A stretch of 64,000 nt of DNA. Source: Burkholderiales bacterium (GTDB lineage Bacteria; Pseudomonadota; Gammaproteobacteria; Burkholderiales; SG8-39). Positions 48,615-58,245 of this stretch are shown here, piece by piece. Both the position numbers and the translations under genes were made by a program. The stretch spans positions 372,001-436,000 of the forward strand of contig JAOSJV010000001.1 of assembly GCA_027493935.1 (NCBI GenBank). Reading direction: 5' to 3'. Under the pieces are notes generated by a model that was not told where the DNA came from, did no database searches, and saw nothing but the letters and a program-made list of their open reading frames with translations. The number at the start of each line of letters is the position of its first letter. Position 1 is the first letter of the stretch.

Positions 48615-49634
48615 ATGCCCGCGAACCTCTCGCCCGAATACAAGGCCGCCGAGCAGGCCTTCCGCAAGGCGCGCGAGCCGCGCGAGCGGCTCGACCACCT
48701 GCGCGAGATGCTGCGCACGATCCCCAAGCACAAGGGGACCGACCACCTGCAGGCCGACATCAAGCGCAGGATCAAGGCGCTCGCCGAGGCGCTCGAGACC
48801 GCGCCGCGCAAGGGCGCCGCGCGCGGCGGGCCGGCGCTCGTCGTGCGTCCCGAGGGCGCGGCGCAGCTCGCGCTCGTCGGCCCGCCGAACACCGGGAAGT
48901 CGGCGCTGCACGCGCGGCTCACCGGCTCGGGCGCGCAGATCGCCGACTATCCGTTCACGACCCAGGTCCCCGAGCCGGGCATGCTCGCCTGGGAGGACGT
49001 CCAGTTCCAGCTCGTCGATCTGCCCGCCGTCTCGCCGGCGCACCCGGTGGCGTGGCTCGCCGGCAGCTTGCAGACCGCCGACGCCTGCCTGCTCGTGGTC
49101 GATCTCGGCCACCCCGAATGCGTCGAGGAGGTGCAGGCGGTGCACGCGATCCTGCGCGAGAAGCGCGTGAGCCTCACCGAGCGCTGGCCCGCTTCCGACG
49201 CGCCCGCGCCGGAAGAGGACGAGGATCCGTTCGCGCTGCGGCTGCCCACGCTGCTCCTCGCGAGCAAGGCCGACCTCGCCGCCGACGAGGGTGCCGAGCT
49301 CGCGGCCTTCCGCGAGCTCAGCGGACTGCGCTACCCCGCGCTCGCGGTCTCGGCGCGCAGCGGCGCGGGCCTCGAAGCGCTCGGTCCGTGGCTCCTGCGC
49401 GCGCTCGGCATCGTGCGCGTCTACACCAAGGCGCCGGGCAAGCCGCCCGAGCGCGACCATCCGTTCACGCTGCGCCGCGGTCAGACGGTCGAGGACGCCG
49501 CGCGGCTCGTCCACCAGGACATCGCGCGCACGCTCAAGTACGCGCGCGTGTGGGGGCGATCGGGCTTCGACGGGAAGCACGTCGGGCGCGACCATCGGGT
49601 CGAGGACGGCGACGTGCTCGAGCTGCACGCGTGA
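48615..49634 (+). CDS. Obg/DRG-type GTPase with TGS domain
   Basis: 339-residue GTPase. An N-terminal helical region (residues 1-75, KAAEQAFRKAREPRERLDHLREML) precedes G1 GPPNTGKSAL near residue 88, a G2-like YPFTTQVPEPGML, G3 VDLPAVSP (Asp-X-X-Gly altered to Asp-Leu-Pro-Ala), and G4 ASKADL. The C-terminal TGS domain runs VYTKAPGKPPERDHPFTLRRGQT to DGDVLELHA. It resembles archaeal/eukaryotic DRG-like proteins and bacterial HflX/Obg relatives; the cellular role is unknown. A possible -10 TATACT lies at 48580-48585. Neighbours give no clear function. Confidence 0.85.
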   Translation: MPANLSPEYKAAEQAFRKAREPRERLDHLREMLRTIPKHKGTDHLQADIKRRIKALAEALETAPRKGAARGGPALVVRPEGAAQLALVGPPNTGKSALHARLTGSGAQIADYPFTTQVPEPGMLAWEDVQFQLVDLPAVSPAHPVAWLAGSLQTADACLLVVDLGHPECVEEVQAVHAILREKRVSLTERWPASDAPAPEEDEDPFALRLPTLLLASKADLAADEGAELAAFRELSGLRYPALAVSARSGAGLEALGPWLLRALGIVRVYTKAPGKPPERDHPFTLRRGQTVEDAARLVHQDIARTLKYARVWGRSGFDGKHVGRDHRVEDGDVLELHA

Positions 49635-49724
49635 GAAAGCGCCTCGGCCGGCGCCGCGCGGCTTGACAGCGCCGGGCGCGGCCGCGAGCATGCGCGAAGG
49701 CAGGTCGAGCGCGAAGGATCGCCC

Positions 49725-50268
49725 ATGAAGCTGCTTCGAATCGCCCTCGTCGCCGCCGCGGCGGCGCTGCCCGCGGGCGCGCACGCCCAGGGCGCGATGC
49801 GGATGCCATCGGGCGCCGCGGTGCCGACCGGCGCGCCCGGGCAGCCCGCGTCGATGCAGGTGCCCGTCGCGCCGAGCGTGCATGCCGCGCCGAGCGTGCC
49901 GGTCGCCCCCGCCGCGCAGTTGCCCGCGGTGCAGGGCGTGGCCTCGCCCGGCGGCGTCGCCCCGCAGGGGGCGCGCCTACCAGCTCGATCCACAGGCGGG
50001 AGCGGTGCGCTTCGGCGACGGCGCGCGCGGCGCGCGCCCGCCCCCCGGCGCGGCGCCGAGCGGCGGCTATCGCTACGGGAGCGGCGCGTCCGCGAGCGTG
50101 CCGGCGAACGCCGCGCCGGGCGCACAGGATCTGCGCTCGCTGGACCGGCTGCGCGATCTGGAGCTGCAGAAGCAGATTCAGAAACAGCCGCAGAGCGTCG
50201 AGCGGGCGTCCAGCGTCCAGAAGAAGCGCTCGGACACGAGCTCCTCGGTCATCGGCAACGTGAAGTGA
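49725..50268 (+). CDS. Small exported Pro/Ala-rich protein, one frame break
   Basis: About 180 residues when joined. A clear signal peptide (MKLLRIALVAAAAALPAGAHA, cleavage after residue 21) leads into low-complexity sequence rich in Pro, Val and Ala. A run of five G near 49968 breaks the frame; removing one G joins GVAPQG to RAYQLDPQAGAVRFGDG. The C-terminal third (LRSLDRLRDLELQKQIQKQPQS) is a short charged helix. I do not recognise a family. It lies between the GTPase and cinA, convergent with cinA. Confidence 0.65.
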
Positions 50269-50310
50269 CCGGTCGCGGCGTCGCGGCGGTCGCCGCGCCG
50301 CCGACGCCGT

Positions 50311-51591
50311 TCAGCGATCGTCGATCGTCTCGAAGTCGATCCGCTCCGCCACCGGCAGGCCTTGCAGGTGGCGGCGCAGGCAGTCGAGCGCGAGCTCGAC
50401 CGCGCCGAGGCGCACCCAGTCGCGTCCGCCCACGAGGTGGGCGCGGCGCGTGACCACCACGTCCGCGGCCGCGATCGCGAGGCAGACGGTGCCCGCGAAG
50501 TCCGCGCGCTCGGCGCCCTCGTCGAGCGCGACGAGGACGGCGAGCGCGTGCGTCGTGCCGGCCTGGCGCCGCGCGGCGCGCGCGACCGCCAGGGACGATG
50601 CGAGCGTGACCCGCTCGCCCGCCGCCGCGCGCTCGAGCCCGACCGCGGCGAACGCCTCGTCGAGCTCGGGCGCGACCGTCCCGCGGCGAAGGATGCGCGC
50701 CGCGCCGGGCAGGTGCGCGAGGCGCGCGGCGAGCTGTCCGCCGGTGAACATCTCGACAGTGCAGAGCGTCGCCGCGTGCGCGGCGAGCGCTTCGAGCACC
50801 ACGCCCTCGAGCGTGCGCTCGTCCTCGGCCACGACGTGATTGCCGAGGCGCCGGCGCACCGCCGCCTCGACCGGCGCGAGCTTGTGGCCGATGTCGTCCA
50901 TGTCGCGCCCGCGCGCGGCGAGCTTGACCTCGAGCTGCGGGTAGTGCGCGCGGAAGCCGAGCTTCACCGTGCCGTCGGGCACGCCGTCGGCCGTCCCGGC
51001 GAGCAGCGCGTCGGCGCGCGACTCGCCGATGCCGAAGCAGTGGAAGCGCTTGAGGTGAATCGCCGACGCCGCGCCCTGCCGGGCGAGCAGCCGCGGGACG
51101 ATCTCGGACTCGAGCATGCAGCGCAGCTCGCGCGGCACCCCGGGGGTGAAATAGAAGTGCGCGCGCCCGATGTCGAGCGCGAAGCCGCAGGCGGTGCCGA
51201 TCGGGTTGTCGAGGAGCTCGGCGCCGGCGGGGAGCATCGCCTGCTTGCGGTTGGTGGGCGGCATCGCGCGGCTGCGGCGCGCGAAGTACGCCTCCATGCG
51301 CGCGAGCCACGCCTCGTTCAGCACGAGCTCGACGCCGGCCGCTCGGGCCGCGATCTCCTGCGACAGGTCGTCGACGGTCGGTCCGAGGCCGCCGTTGACG
51401 ATGACGGCGTCGGCCCGCCCGCCGGCGAGCTGGAACGCGAGCAGCAGCTCGTCGCGCTCGTCGCCGACGGTGGTTTCCCACTTCACCGCGAGCCCGACCT
51501 CCTCGAGCTTCTGCGTGATGTGGGCGAAGTTGGTGTTGACGGTCTTGCCGGTGAGAACCTCGTCGCCGGTGCAGATGACCTCGATGCGCAT
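50311..51591 (-). CDS. cinA: CinA-family protein (competence/damage-inducible, NMN amidohydrolase-type)
   Basis: 426 residues with the two expected domains. The N-terminal MoCF/COG1058 domain starts MRIEVICTGDEVLTGKTVNTN and has VIVNGGLGPTVDDLSQE near residue 64; the C-terminal PncC-like domain covers about residues 255-400 (VVLEALAAHAATLCTVEMFTGGQLAARLA), with TVEMFTGG replacing the more usual TAESCTGG. CinA proteins hydrolyse NMN and/or ADP-ribose in pyridine-nucleotide salvage. The altered TAESCTGG box could lower amidase activity. The hairpin-repeat array begins 56 bases upstream of its start. Confidence 0.88.
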   Translation of the reverse strand: MRIEVICTGDEVLTGKTVNTNFAHITQKLEEVGLAVKWETTVGDERDELLLAFQLAGGRADAVIVNGGLGPTVDDLSQEIAARAAGVELVLNEAWLARMEAYFARRSRAMPPTNRKQAMLPAGAELLDNPIGTACGFALDIGRAHFYFTPGVPRELRCMLESEIVPRLLARQGAASAIHLKRFHCFGIGESRADALLAGTADGVPDGTVKLGFRAHYPQLEVKLAARGRDMDDIGHKLAPVEAAVRRRLGNHVVAEDERTLEGVVLEALAAHAATLCTVEMFTGGQLAARLAHLPGAARILRRGTVAPELDEAFAAVGLERAAAGERVTLASSLAVARAARRQAGTTHALAVLVALDEGAERADFAGTVCLAIAAADVVVTRRAHLVGGRDWVRLGAVELALDCLRRHLQGLPVAERIDFETIDDR

Positions 51592-51646
51592 GACCGCCCG
51601 CCGGAATCGATCGAACCGGCGGCATCATAGCCCGAAGGCGCCCCGC

Positions 51647-52420
51647 AACCACCCCGCCGCGCATTTCTGTCCCCTCCTCTCCGAGGAGGGGTGGCCGCGC
51701 AGCGGCCGGGGTGGTGCGGGCGCAGGCAGCAGTGCGAACGCATGCAGCACTGCGAACGCCGTAACCACCCCGCCGCGCGTTCGCGCGGCACCCCTCCTTG
51801 AGAAGGAGGGGATGGTTGTGCTGCGACGCGCTGCGTGTTTCTGTCCCCTCCTCTCCGAGGAGGGGTGGCCGCGCAGCGGCCGGGGTGGTGCGGGCGGATG
51901 CAGCAGTGCGAGCGCATGCAGTACTGCGAACGCCGCAACCACCCCGCCGCGCGTTCGCGCGGCACCCCTCCTTGGAAAGGAGGGGACGCGCTGCGCGTTT
52001 CTGTCCCCTCCTCTCCGAGGAGGGGTGGCCGCGCAGCGGCCGGGGTGGTGCGGGCGCAGGCAGCAGTGCGAACGCATGCAGTACTGCGAACGCCGTAACC
52101 ACCCGCCGCGCGTTCGCGCGGCACCCCTCCTTGAAAAGGAGGGGACTCAAGTCCTCCCCTCCTCTCCGAGGAGGGGTGGCCGCGAAGCGGCCGGGGTGGT
52201 GCGGGCGCAGGCAGCAGTGCGAACGCATGCAGCACTGCGAACGCCGCAACCACCCCGCCGCGCATTCGCGCGGCACCCCTCGCGAGAAGGAGGGGACGCG
52301 CTGCGCGCGAACCACCCCGCCGCGCGTTCGCGCGGCACCCCTCCTGGAAAGGAGGGGACTTACTTCCTCCTCCTTGGGAAGGAGCGGACTTACTTCCTCC
52401 CCCTTGGGAAGGAGGGGACG
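51647..52420. repeat. Array A of a composite inverted repeat
   Basis: About 775 bases between cinA and the molybdenum hydroxylase operon, made of four composite units beginning at 51671, 51845, 52005 and 52156 (spacing 174, 160, 151). Each unit has a left hairpin pair (CCCCTCCT…AGGAGGGG, then GGCCGC…GCGGCC and GGGGTGGT), a 45-50 bp core carrying two direct copies of GCAGYASTGCGAACGC, and the mirror-image right arm (ACCACCCC, GCCGCGCG…CGCGCGGC, CCCCTCCTT…AAGGAGGGG). Shorter single hairpins fill the right end. Open frames run through it on several strands because the repeat has few stops, but they are not genes. Confidence 0.92.
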
Positions 52421-52471
52421 GTCCTTCTGCTCGAGTAGGAGAAAACGCCGCGAAGCCCGATCAGCGGACTC

Positions 52472-54959
52472 CTATCGCTGCTCGGCCGCGCGCACGAGCT
52501 CGCGCACCTTGCGCGGCGTGAGCGGCAGCTCGTCGCAGCGCACGCCGTAGGACGAGAGCGCGTCCTCGACCGCTCGCGTGAGCGCTCCGGGCGCGCCCAT
52601 CCGGCCGCCTTCGCCGCCGCCCTTGATGCCGTACTCGGTGAACGGCGAGGGCGTCTCGACGTGCCCGACGCGGATCGCCGGCGGCATCTCGGCGAGCGTC
52701 GGGATCAGGTAGTCGGCGAACGTCCCGGTCACGAGCTGGCCGTTCTCGTCGTAGTGGAACTTCTCGTAGAGCGCGGTGCCGATGCCCTGCGCCGTCCCGC
52801 CGCGGATGTGCCCGGCGAGCGTCATCGGGTTCACGACCGTGCCCGCGTCGTGGACCGCAACGTAGTCGAGGATGGACGTCTTGCCGGTCTTCGGGTCGAC
52901 CTCGACCAGCGCCGCGTGGCACATGTTGCCCATGATCGGGTAGAAGATCCCGAGATGGCTGCGGTCGGCCGCCGGCATCGTCGTGAGCGGGTGGTCGTAC
53001 ACGTAGTTCGCGTCGAGCCCGCTCGCGGAAGTCGTCGCCCTCCGGCAGGTTGAGCCGGAAGTAGTGCGCGAACAGCGCCACCTCGCCGAGCGGCTTCTCC
53101 TTGCCGGGCACGCCCTTCACGCCGATCTTGCCGTCGCGCAGCTCGAGGTCGGCGACGTCGGTCTCCATCATGTGGCCGGCCACGCGCAGGAGCTTGTCCT
53201 TGACGCGCTTGGCCGCGCCGACGATGGCGCCCGCGATCATCACGGTGAAGCGGCTGCCGCCGGGCCCGGTCGAGTTGAACCCGCTCTGCGTGTCGGCGTA
53301 GACCACGTTCACCTGCGACGGATCGACCTGGAACTGCTCGGCGACGATCTGCGTGGCCATCGTCTCCGGGCTGTTGCCCCAGCACGGCGACCCCAGCGTG
53401 ACGTGGATCGTGCCGGTCGGGTCGATGCGGAGCTGCGTCGACTCGGGCGAGCTCGTCAGGGTGAAGCCCGGGTTCTCGGTGCCGTTCAGCGACCAGAACT
53501 CGGTCGCGCTGAACACGCTGCGCTCCTGGCAGGTCGCCACGCCGATGCCGACGCAGCGCCCTTGCGCGCGCGCCTCCGCGCGAAGCTTCTTCCACTGCGG
53601 CAGGTCGGCGATCCGCAGCGCCTCCTCGAGCACCGCCGGGTAGTTGCCGCTGTCGTAGATGTTGCCGCTCGGGATGACGTACGGGAACTGGTCGGGCTGG
53701 ATGAGGTTCTTCCGCCGCAGCTCGACCGGATCGAGCGCGAGCTCGTCGGCCGCGGCGTCGGCCATGCGCTCGAGCATCCAGTTCGTGACCTCCGAGCCGA
53801 AGCCGCGGTAGGCGCCCTGCTGGCACTTGTTGGTCAACACCGCGACGAGCTCCATCTGCACGCTGTTGATGCGGTACGGCCCGACGATCTGGCAGAGCGA
53901 GTTGCCGTGCGTGCCGACGCCGAACTGGAAGTAGGCGCCGTAGTCGTCGATCACCTGGAACCGGAGCGAGAGCATCGTGCCGTCGCGCTTGCACGCGAGC
54001 TCGCAGCGGTACAGGCGGTCCGAGCCGTGGTTGTCGCAGCTCGTGATGCTGTCGATCCGGTCCTCGAGGTACTTCACCGGCCGGCCGGCTGCGCGCGCGA
54101 GCGTGCCGGCGAGCGTCATCGCCTTGTGCGTGAAGAGCTTCGAGCCGAAGCTGCCGCCGGTCATGCACGGGATGAGGTTCAGCTTCGAGGCCGGCACGCC
54201 GAGCGAGGCGCCCACCAGCCAGCCGACGTAGTTCAGGAACGAGCTGTTGGTGTACATCGTGAACTTGCCGCTGCCCGGCTCGTACGCGGCGACGCAGCCC
54301 ACCGTCTCGAGCGGCTGCGCGCCCGAGCGGCCCCAGCGCAGGGTGCGCTTCACCACGACGTCGGCCTTGGCGAAGTCCTCGTCCACCGGCCCGAACCGGA
54401 AGGTGCGCTGCTGCGCGATGTTGTTCGGGCCGCGCTCCGGGTGCAGCACCGCGTCGCCGGTCGAGGTCATCGCCGCCTCCGGGTCGACCACCACCGGCAG
54501 ATCCTCGTACTCGACCTCGATCAGCTCGCACGCGTCCTCGGCGACGTAGCGGCTCTCGGCCACCACCGCCGCCACCGCCTCGCCGACGTGGCGCACGCGC
54601 TCGACCGCCAGGCAGTACTGCACCACCGGCGGGCTCGCGAACTGCGCGGTCGGGCCGGTCATCGTCTTCGCCTCGGCGCCGGTGAGCACGAGATACACGC
54701 CGGCGAGCGCCTTCGCCTTCGCGGTGTCGATGCGCTTGATGCGGGCGTGCGCGCGGTCGCTGCGCAGCACCGCGGCGTGCGCCATCTTCGGCAGCACGAT
54801 GTCGCCGACGTACTGGCCGTTGCCGGTCAGCAGGCGCGGGTCCTCGACCCGCTTCATGTTCTGCCCGATGTACTTGTAACCTTCGCGCGGCGGCTCTTGC
54901 TGCCGGCTCGGCGGGATGTAGCCCTCGGGGGGAATGTGCTTCGGAAAGGTCGCCGTCAT
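52472..54959 (-). CDS. Molybdenum hydroxylase large subunit 5, one frame break
   Basis: About 828 residues when joined, the longest of the five large subunits. The N-terminus has a Pro-rich extension (FPKHIPPEGYIPPSRQQEPP) before YIGQNMKRVEDPRLLTGNGQYVGD. Motifs are TGGSFGSKLFTHK (Gly-Gly-Ser in place of Gly-Gly-Gly), QGAYRGFGSEVTNWM and GIKGGGEGGRMGAPGAL with the C-terminal Glu. Near 53030 the frame changes and YDHPLTTMPAADRSHLGIFYPIMG continues to 52472. It is the last gene of a medium-small-large operon read leftward, between repeat arrays A and B. The substitution pattern suggests a substrate class different from the enzymes of units 2 and 3. Confidence 0.86.
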
Positions 54960-55438
54960 TTCGCGCCCTCCTGCATGAGCTCGACCGCCCGCTGGACGGA
55001 CTCGACGATGTTGTAGTAGCCGGTGCAGCGGCACAGGTTCGACGAGACCGCTTCCTCGATCTCGGCCTTGGTCGGCCGCGCATTGCGCTCGAGGAGCTCG
55101 CTCGCCACCATCATCATGCCGGAGGTGCAGTAGCCGCACTGCAGCCCGTGCTTCTCCCAGAAGGCCTGCTGCAGCGGGCTCAGCTTGCCGGCCTGGGCGA
55201 GGCCGTCGGCGGTGCGCACCTCGCAGCCGTCGGCCTGCACCGCGAACGTGAGGCAGGAGCGCACCGCCTCGCCGGCCACCAGCACCGTGCAGGCGCCGCA
55301 CACGCCGTGCTCGCAGCCGATGTGCGTCGCCTTGAGGTCGAGATCCTCGCGCAGGAAGTCGGCGAGCAGCCGGCGCGGCTCCACCGCGCGCTCGAACCGG
55401 GTGCCGTTCACCGTGACGTTGATCGGGATGAGTGCCAT
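54956..55438 (-). CDS. Molybdenum hydroxylase [2Fe-2S] subunit (CoxS-type) 3
   Basis: 160-residue iron-sulfur subunit with CEHGVCGACTVLVAGEAVRSC and the second cluster QCGYCTSGMM plus NLCRCTGYYNI. The stop overlaps the large-subunit ATG by four bases and the start is 10 bases after the FAD-subunit stop. It belongs to the enzyme bracketed by the two repeat arrays. Confidence 0.94.
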   Translation of the reverse strand: MALIPINVTVNGTRFERAVEPRRLLADFLREDLDLKATHIGCEHGVCGACTVLVAGEAVRSCLTFAVQADGCEVRTADGLAQAGKLSPLQQAFWEKHGLQCGYCTSGMMMVASELLERNARPTKAEIEEAVSSNLCRCTGYYNIVESVQRAVELMQEGAK

Positions 55439-55448
55439 GGCGTTCTCC

Positions 55449-56312
55449 TCAGCGTGCGCGGTCGCGCGCCGCGGCGAGCGCCCGGGCGGCGAGCGTCTCG
55501 ACGAGCTCGCGCTTGTAGGTTGCGTCGGCGTGATACGAGGTGGACGGCCGCACCTCCTCGCGCGCGGCGCGCGCGGCCGCGGCGATCGCCGCCGCGTCGA
55601 GCGCCGTGCCGACGAGCCGCTTCTCCGTTGCCGACAGGCGCGTGCCGGGCTTCGCCATGCCGGCGACGCCGATCGCCGCGTGCGTGCACTTGCCGCCCGC
55701 GACCGTCACCAGCACGCCCACGCCCGCCATCGCGAAATCACCTTTGCGATTGGCCGCTTCCTCCCACGCCGCGCCCTGGCCGGGCTGGGCGAGCGGGACG
55801 CGGATCTCGGTCACCATCTCGCCCTCGGCGAGCGCGGTGGCGAGCGCACCGGTGAAGAAGCCGGCGGCCGGGATCGTGCGCGACTGCTTGGCGCTGCGCA
55901 CGCCGATCGTCGCATCGCACGCCGCGAGCACGGCGGGCATCTCGGACGCCGGATCCGCGTGGCTGATGTTGCCGCCCAGCGTGCCGCGATTGCGGATCGG
56001 ACCGTGCCCCACCCACCGATAGGCATCCGCCATGAGCGGGCAGTGCTTGCGCACGAGCGCCGAGCCGAGCAGCGCCGCGTGGCGCGCGAGCGCGCCGATC
56101 ACGAGCTCGCCCCCGTCCACCCGGATCTCGGCGAGGCCCGGTACGCGGTTGATGTCGATGAGCACCGCCGGCTTGACGAGCCGCAGGTTCATCATCGGCA
56201 CCAGGCTCTGCCCGCCGGCGAGGATCCGGCCCGTCGCCCCGTGGCGCGCGAGCGCGTCGAGCGCTTCCGGGAGCGAGCCCGGGCGCACGTACTCGAAGGG
56301 TGGTGGTTTCAC
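55449..56312 (-). CDS. Molybdenum hydroxylase FAD subunit (CoxM-type) 3
   Basis: 287 residues from a GTG at 56312 that follows a perfect AAAGGAGG ribosome site at 6-base spacing (VKPPPFEYVRPGSLPEALDAL); the frame stays open far upstream through repeat array B but that part is non-coding. FAD motifs are LAGGQSLVPMMNLRL near residue 33 and GTLGGNISHADPASEMPAVL near 108. First gene of the leftward operon. The promoter is probably in the 190 bases between this start and array B; I could not fix its elements. Confidence 0.91.
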   Translation of the reverse strand: MKPPPFEYVRPGSLPEALDALARHGATGRILAGGQSLVPMMNLRLVKPAVLIDINRVPGLAEIRVDGGELVIGALARHAALLGSALVRKHCPLMADAYRWVGHGPIRNRGTLGGNISHADPASEMPAVLAACDATIGVRSAKQSRTIPAAGFFTGALATALAEGEMVTEIRVPLAQPGQGAAWEEAANRKGDFAMAGVGVLVTVAGGKCTHAAIGVAGMAKPGTRLSATEKRLVGTALDAAAIAAAARAAREEVRPSTSYHADATYKRELVETLAARALAAARDRAR

Positions 56313-56500
56313 GCCTGCCTCCTTTGGAACGGGACGCTCGCTCCCGGTGCGGGCGGACGCTTGCGCGGCGCCGCGCATGCCGGTTCTGGCTGGTCTTTCC
56401 GGGGAATCGCGTGCGGGATCGAGTGATCCGCGATTCAGAATAGCACGCGCGATGCGAAGGTCAAGCATCGCAGGATGCGGGAAATCGCGGTGCTGCGCCG

Positions 56501-57418
56501 CACCACCCCCGCCGCGCATTCGCGCGGCACCCTCCTTGAAAAGGAGGGGACTGACGTAGTGCTGGAGAAGGAGGGGACTGGTTTCTGCTTTTCTCCCCTC
56601 CTCTCCGAGGAGGGGTGGCCGCGCGAGCGGCCGGGGTGGTGTGGGCGCAGGCAGCACTGCGAACGCATGCAGCACTGCGAACGCCTCAACCACCCCGCCG
56701 CGCGTTCGCGCGGCACCCCTCCTTGAAAAGGAGGGGATGGTTGTGCTGCGACGCGCCGCGTGTTTCTGTCCCCTCCTCTCCGAGGAGGGGTGGCCGCGCG
56801 AGCGGCCGGGGTGGTGTGGGCGCAGGCAGCAGTGCGAACGCATGCAGCACTGCGAACGCCGCAACCACCCCGCCGCGCGTTCGCGCGGCACCCTCCTGAG
56901 AAGGAGGGGACTCAAGTCCTCCCTCCTCTCCGAGGAGGGGTGGCCGCGCGAGCGGCCGGGGTGGTGCGGGCGCAGGCAGCACTGCGAACGCATGCAGTAC
57001 TGCGAACGCCGCAACCACCCCGCCGCGCGTTCGCGCGGCACCCCTCCTTGAAAAGGAGGGGATGGTTGTGCTGCGACGCGCCGCGTGTTTCTGTCCCCCT
57101 CCTCTCCGAGGGGTGGCCGCGCGAGCGGCCGGGGTGGTGCGGGCGGATGCAGCAGTGCGAGCGCATGCAGCACTGCGAACGCCGCAACTACCCCGCCGCG
57201 CGTTCGCGCGGCACCCTCCTGAAAGGAGGGGACGCGCTGCGCGCGAACCACCCCGCCGGCTTCGCCGGCACCCTCCTTGAAAAGGAGGGGACCTGCTTCC
57301 TCTCCCTCCTTGAAAAGGAGGGGACCTGCTTCCTCTCCCTCCTTGAAAAGGAGGGACCTACTTCCTCTGCCTCCTTGGAAAGGAGGGGACCTACTTCTTC
57401 TTCCCTGAGAAGGCGGGG
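56501..57418. repeat. Array B of the composite inverted repeat
   Basis: About 920 bases with four composite units beginning near 56595, 56770, 56921 and 57095, of the same structure as array A but with GTGGCCGCGCGAGCGGCC in the left arm (one extra G) in all four copies. The right end (57290-57418) is a run of short CTCCTTGAAAAGGAGGG hairpins at about 33-base intervals. The unit at 57095 has lost three bases of its stem. Units within an array resemble each other more than units of the other array, which points to local amplification. Confidence 0.92.
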
Positions 57419-57457
57419 CGTGCCCTTCTGCGCCGGAAGAGGCGGAGGTGCTTCATG

Positions 57458-58093
57458 TCAGTAGAGCTGCGCCGCGTAGTCGCGCTCGATCTGCGCGTCG
57501 AGCGCCGCGGGCGTCGCATCGAGATGGCCGGCGGCGATCAGCGCCTCGCCCAGGGTCGGCAGGCCGCTGAGGTCGGGCCAGGCCGCCGGGTTCCAGAGGT
57601 TCGAGCGGATCATGCACTTCGCGCAGTGGAACATCGCCTCCTCGACCGCGACGACGAGCGCGAGCTCGGGCAGCTTCCCCGCGATCGCCATCGACTCGCG
57701 CAGCGCGCGGTCGCGCACCACGATCGCGCGGCCCGACACGCGCAGCGTCTCGCGCTTGCCCGGCACGAGGAAGATCAGGCCGACCGCGTCGCGCGCGAGC
57801 AGGTTGCGGAACGTGTCGGCGCGGCGGTTGCCGGGGCGGTCGGGAATCGCGAGCGTGCGCTCGTCCAGCACCCGCACGAAGCCGGGCGGATCGCCCTTCG
57901 GCGAGACGTCCATGCGCCCGTCGGCGTCGATCGAGCTCACCAGCACGAACGGCGAGCGCGCGATGAACGCCCGGCAGTGCGCGTCGAGGAACGCGATCTG
58001 CTTGCGCGCGGCGCGCTCGGCCGGCTCGCCCGTCACGGCGCGCAGCTGCGCCTCCGAAGTCACCACCTCCGAAAACCTCGCGTGCAGATCCAT
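57458..58093 (-). CDS. PPOX-class pyridoxamine-phosphate-oxidase-family flavoprotein
   Basis: 211-residue FMN-binding split-barrel protein starting MDLHARFSEVVTSEAQLRAV. Characteristic stretches are HCRAFIARSPFVLVSSIDADGRMDVSPKGDPPGFV (read in sections) and IPDRPGNRRADTFRNLL, which define the MSMEG_1061-like PPOX subgroup. Such proteins bind FMN or F420-like flavins and reduce small substrates; the true PNPOx catalytic set is not apparent. It lies right after array B. Similar to the N-terminal domain of the fusion at 45053 only in fold. Confidence 0.88.
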   Translation of the reverse strand: MDLHARFSEVVTSEAQLRAVTGEPAERAARKQIAFLDAHCRAFIARSPFVLVSSIDADGRMDVSPKGDPPGFVRVLDERTLAIPDRPGNRRADTFRNLLARDAVGLIFLVPGKRETLRVSGRAIVVRDRALRESMAIAGKLPELALVVAVEEAMFHCAKCMIRSNLWNPAAWPDLSGLPTLGEALIAAGHLDATPAALDAQIERDYAAQLY

Positions 58094-58245
58094 CGCGCAG
58101 CCCTTTCTCCGGCATTCGATGCGCGGGCGGCGCTCGCGCCCCCGGCGAGGCCATTGTACGGGCGGCGGGACGAACGCTCCCGCGCCGGAGGCCGGGCGGC
58201 GCCGCGCGCCCGCGTGCTCGACGCCCGCCGATCAAGACCGCGTGC

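Noticed and set aside
49663-49690. TTGACA in the gap before the exported protein as a promoter of the catabolic regulon
   Set aside because: No operator palindrome or convincing -10 follows; the flanking genes are unrelated to the regulon.
51647-52420. CRISPR-like regularity of the repeats in array A (also arrays B and C)
   Set aside because: The repeated units are long palindromes with mirrored arms, the intervals between hairpins are themselves repeated and not unique spacers, and no cas gene is nearby.
51625-52438. Long open frames through the repeat arrays that would encode Arg/Gly-rich or Cys-rich proteins
   Set aside because: They arise on several frames and both strands because the hairpin repeat has few stop codons; they lack ribosome sites and any protein family.
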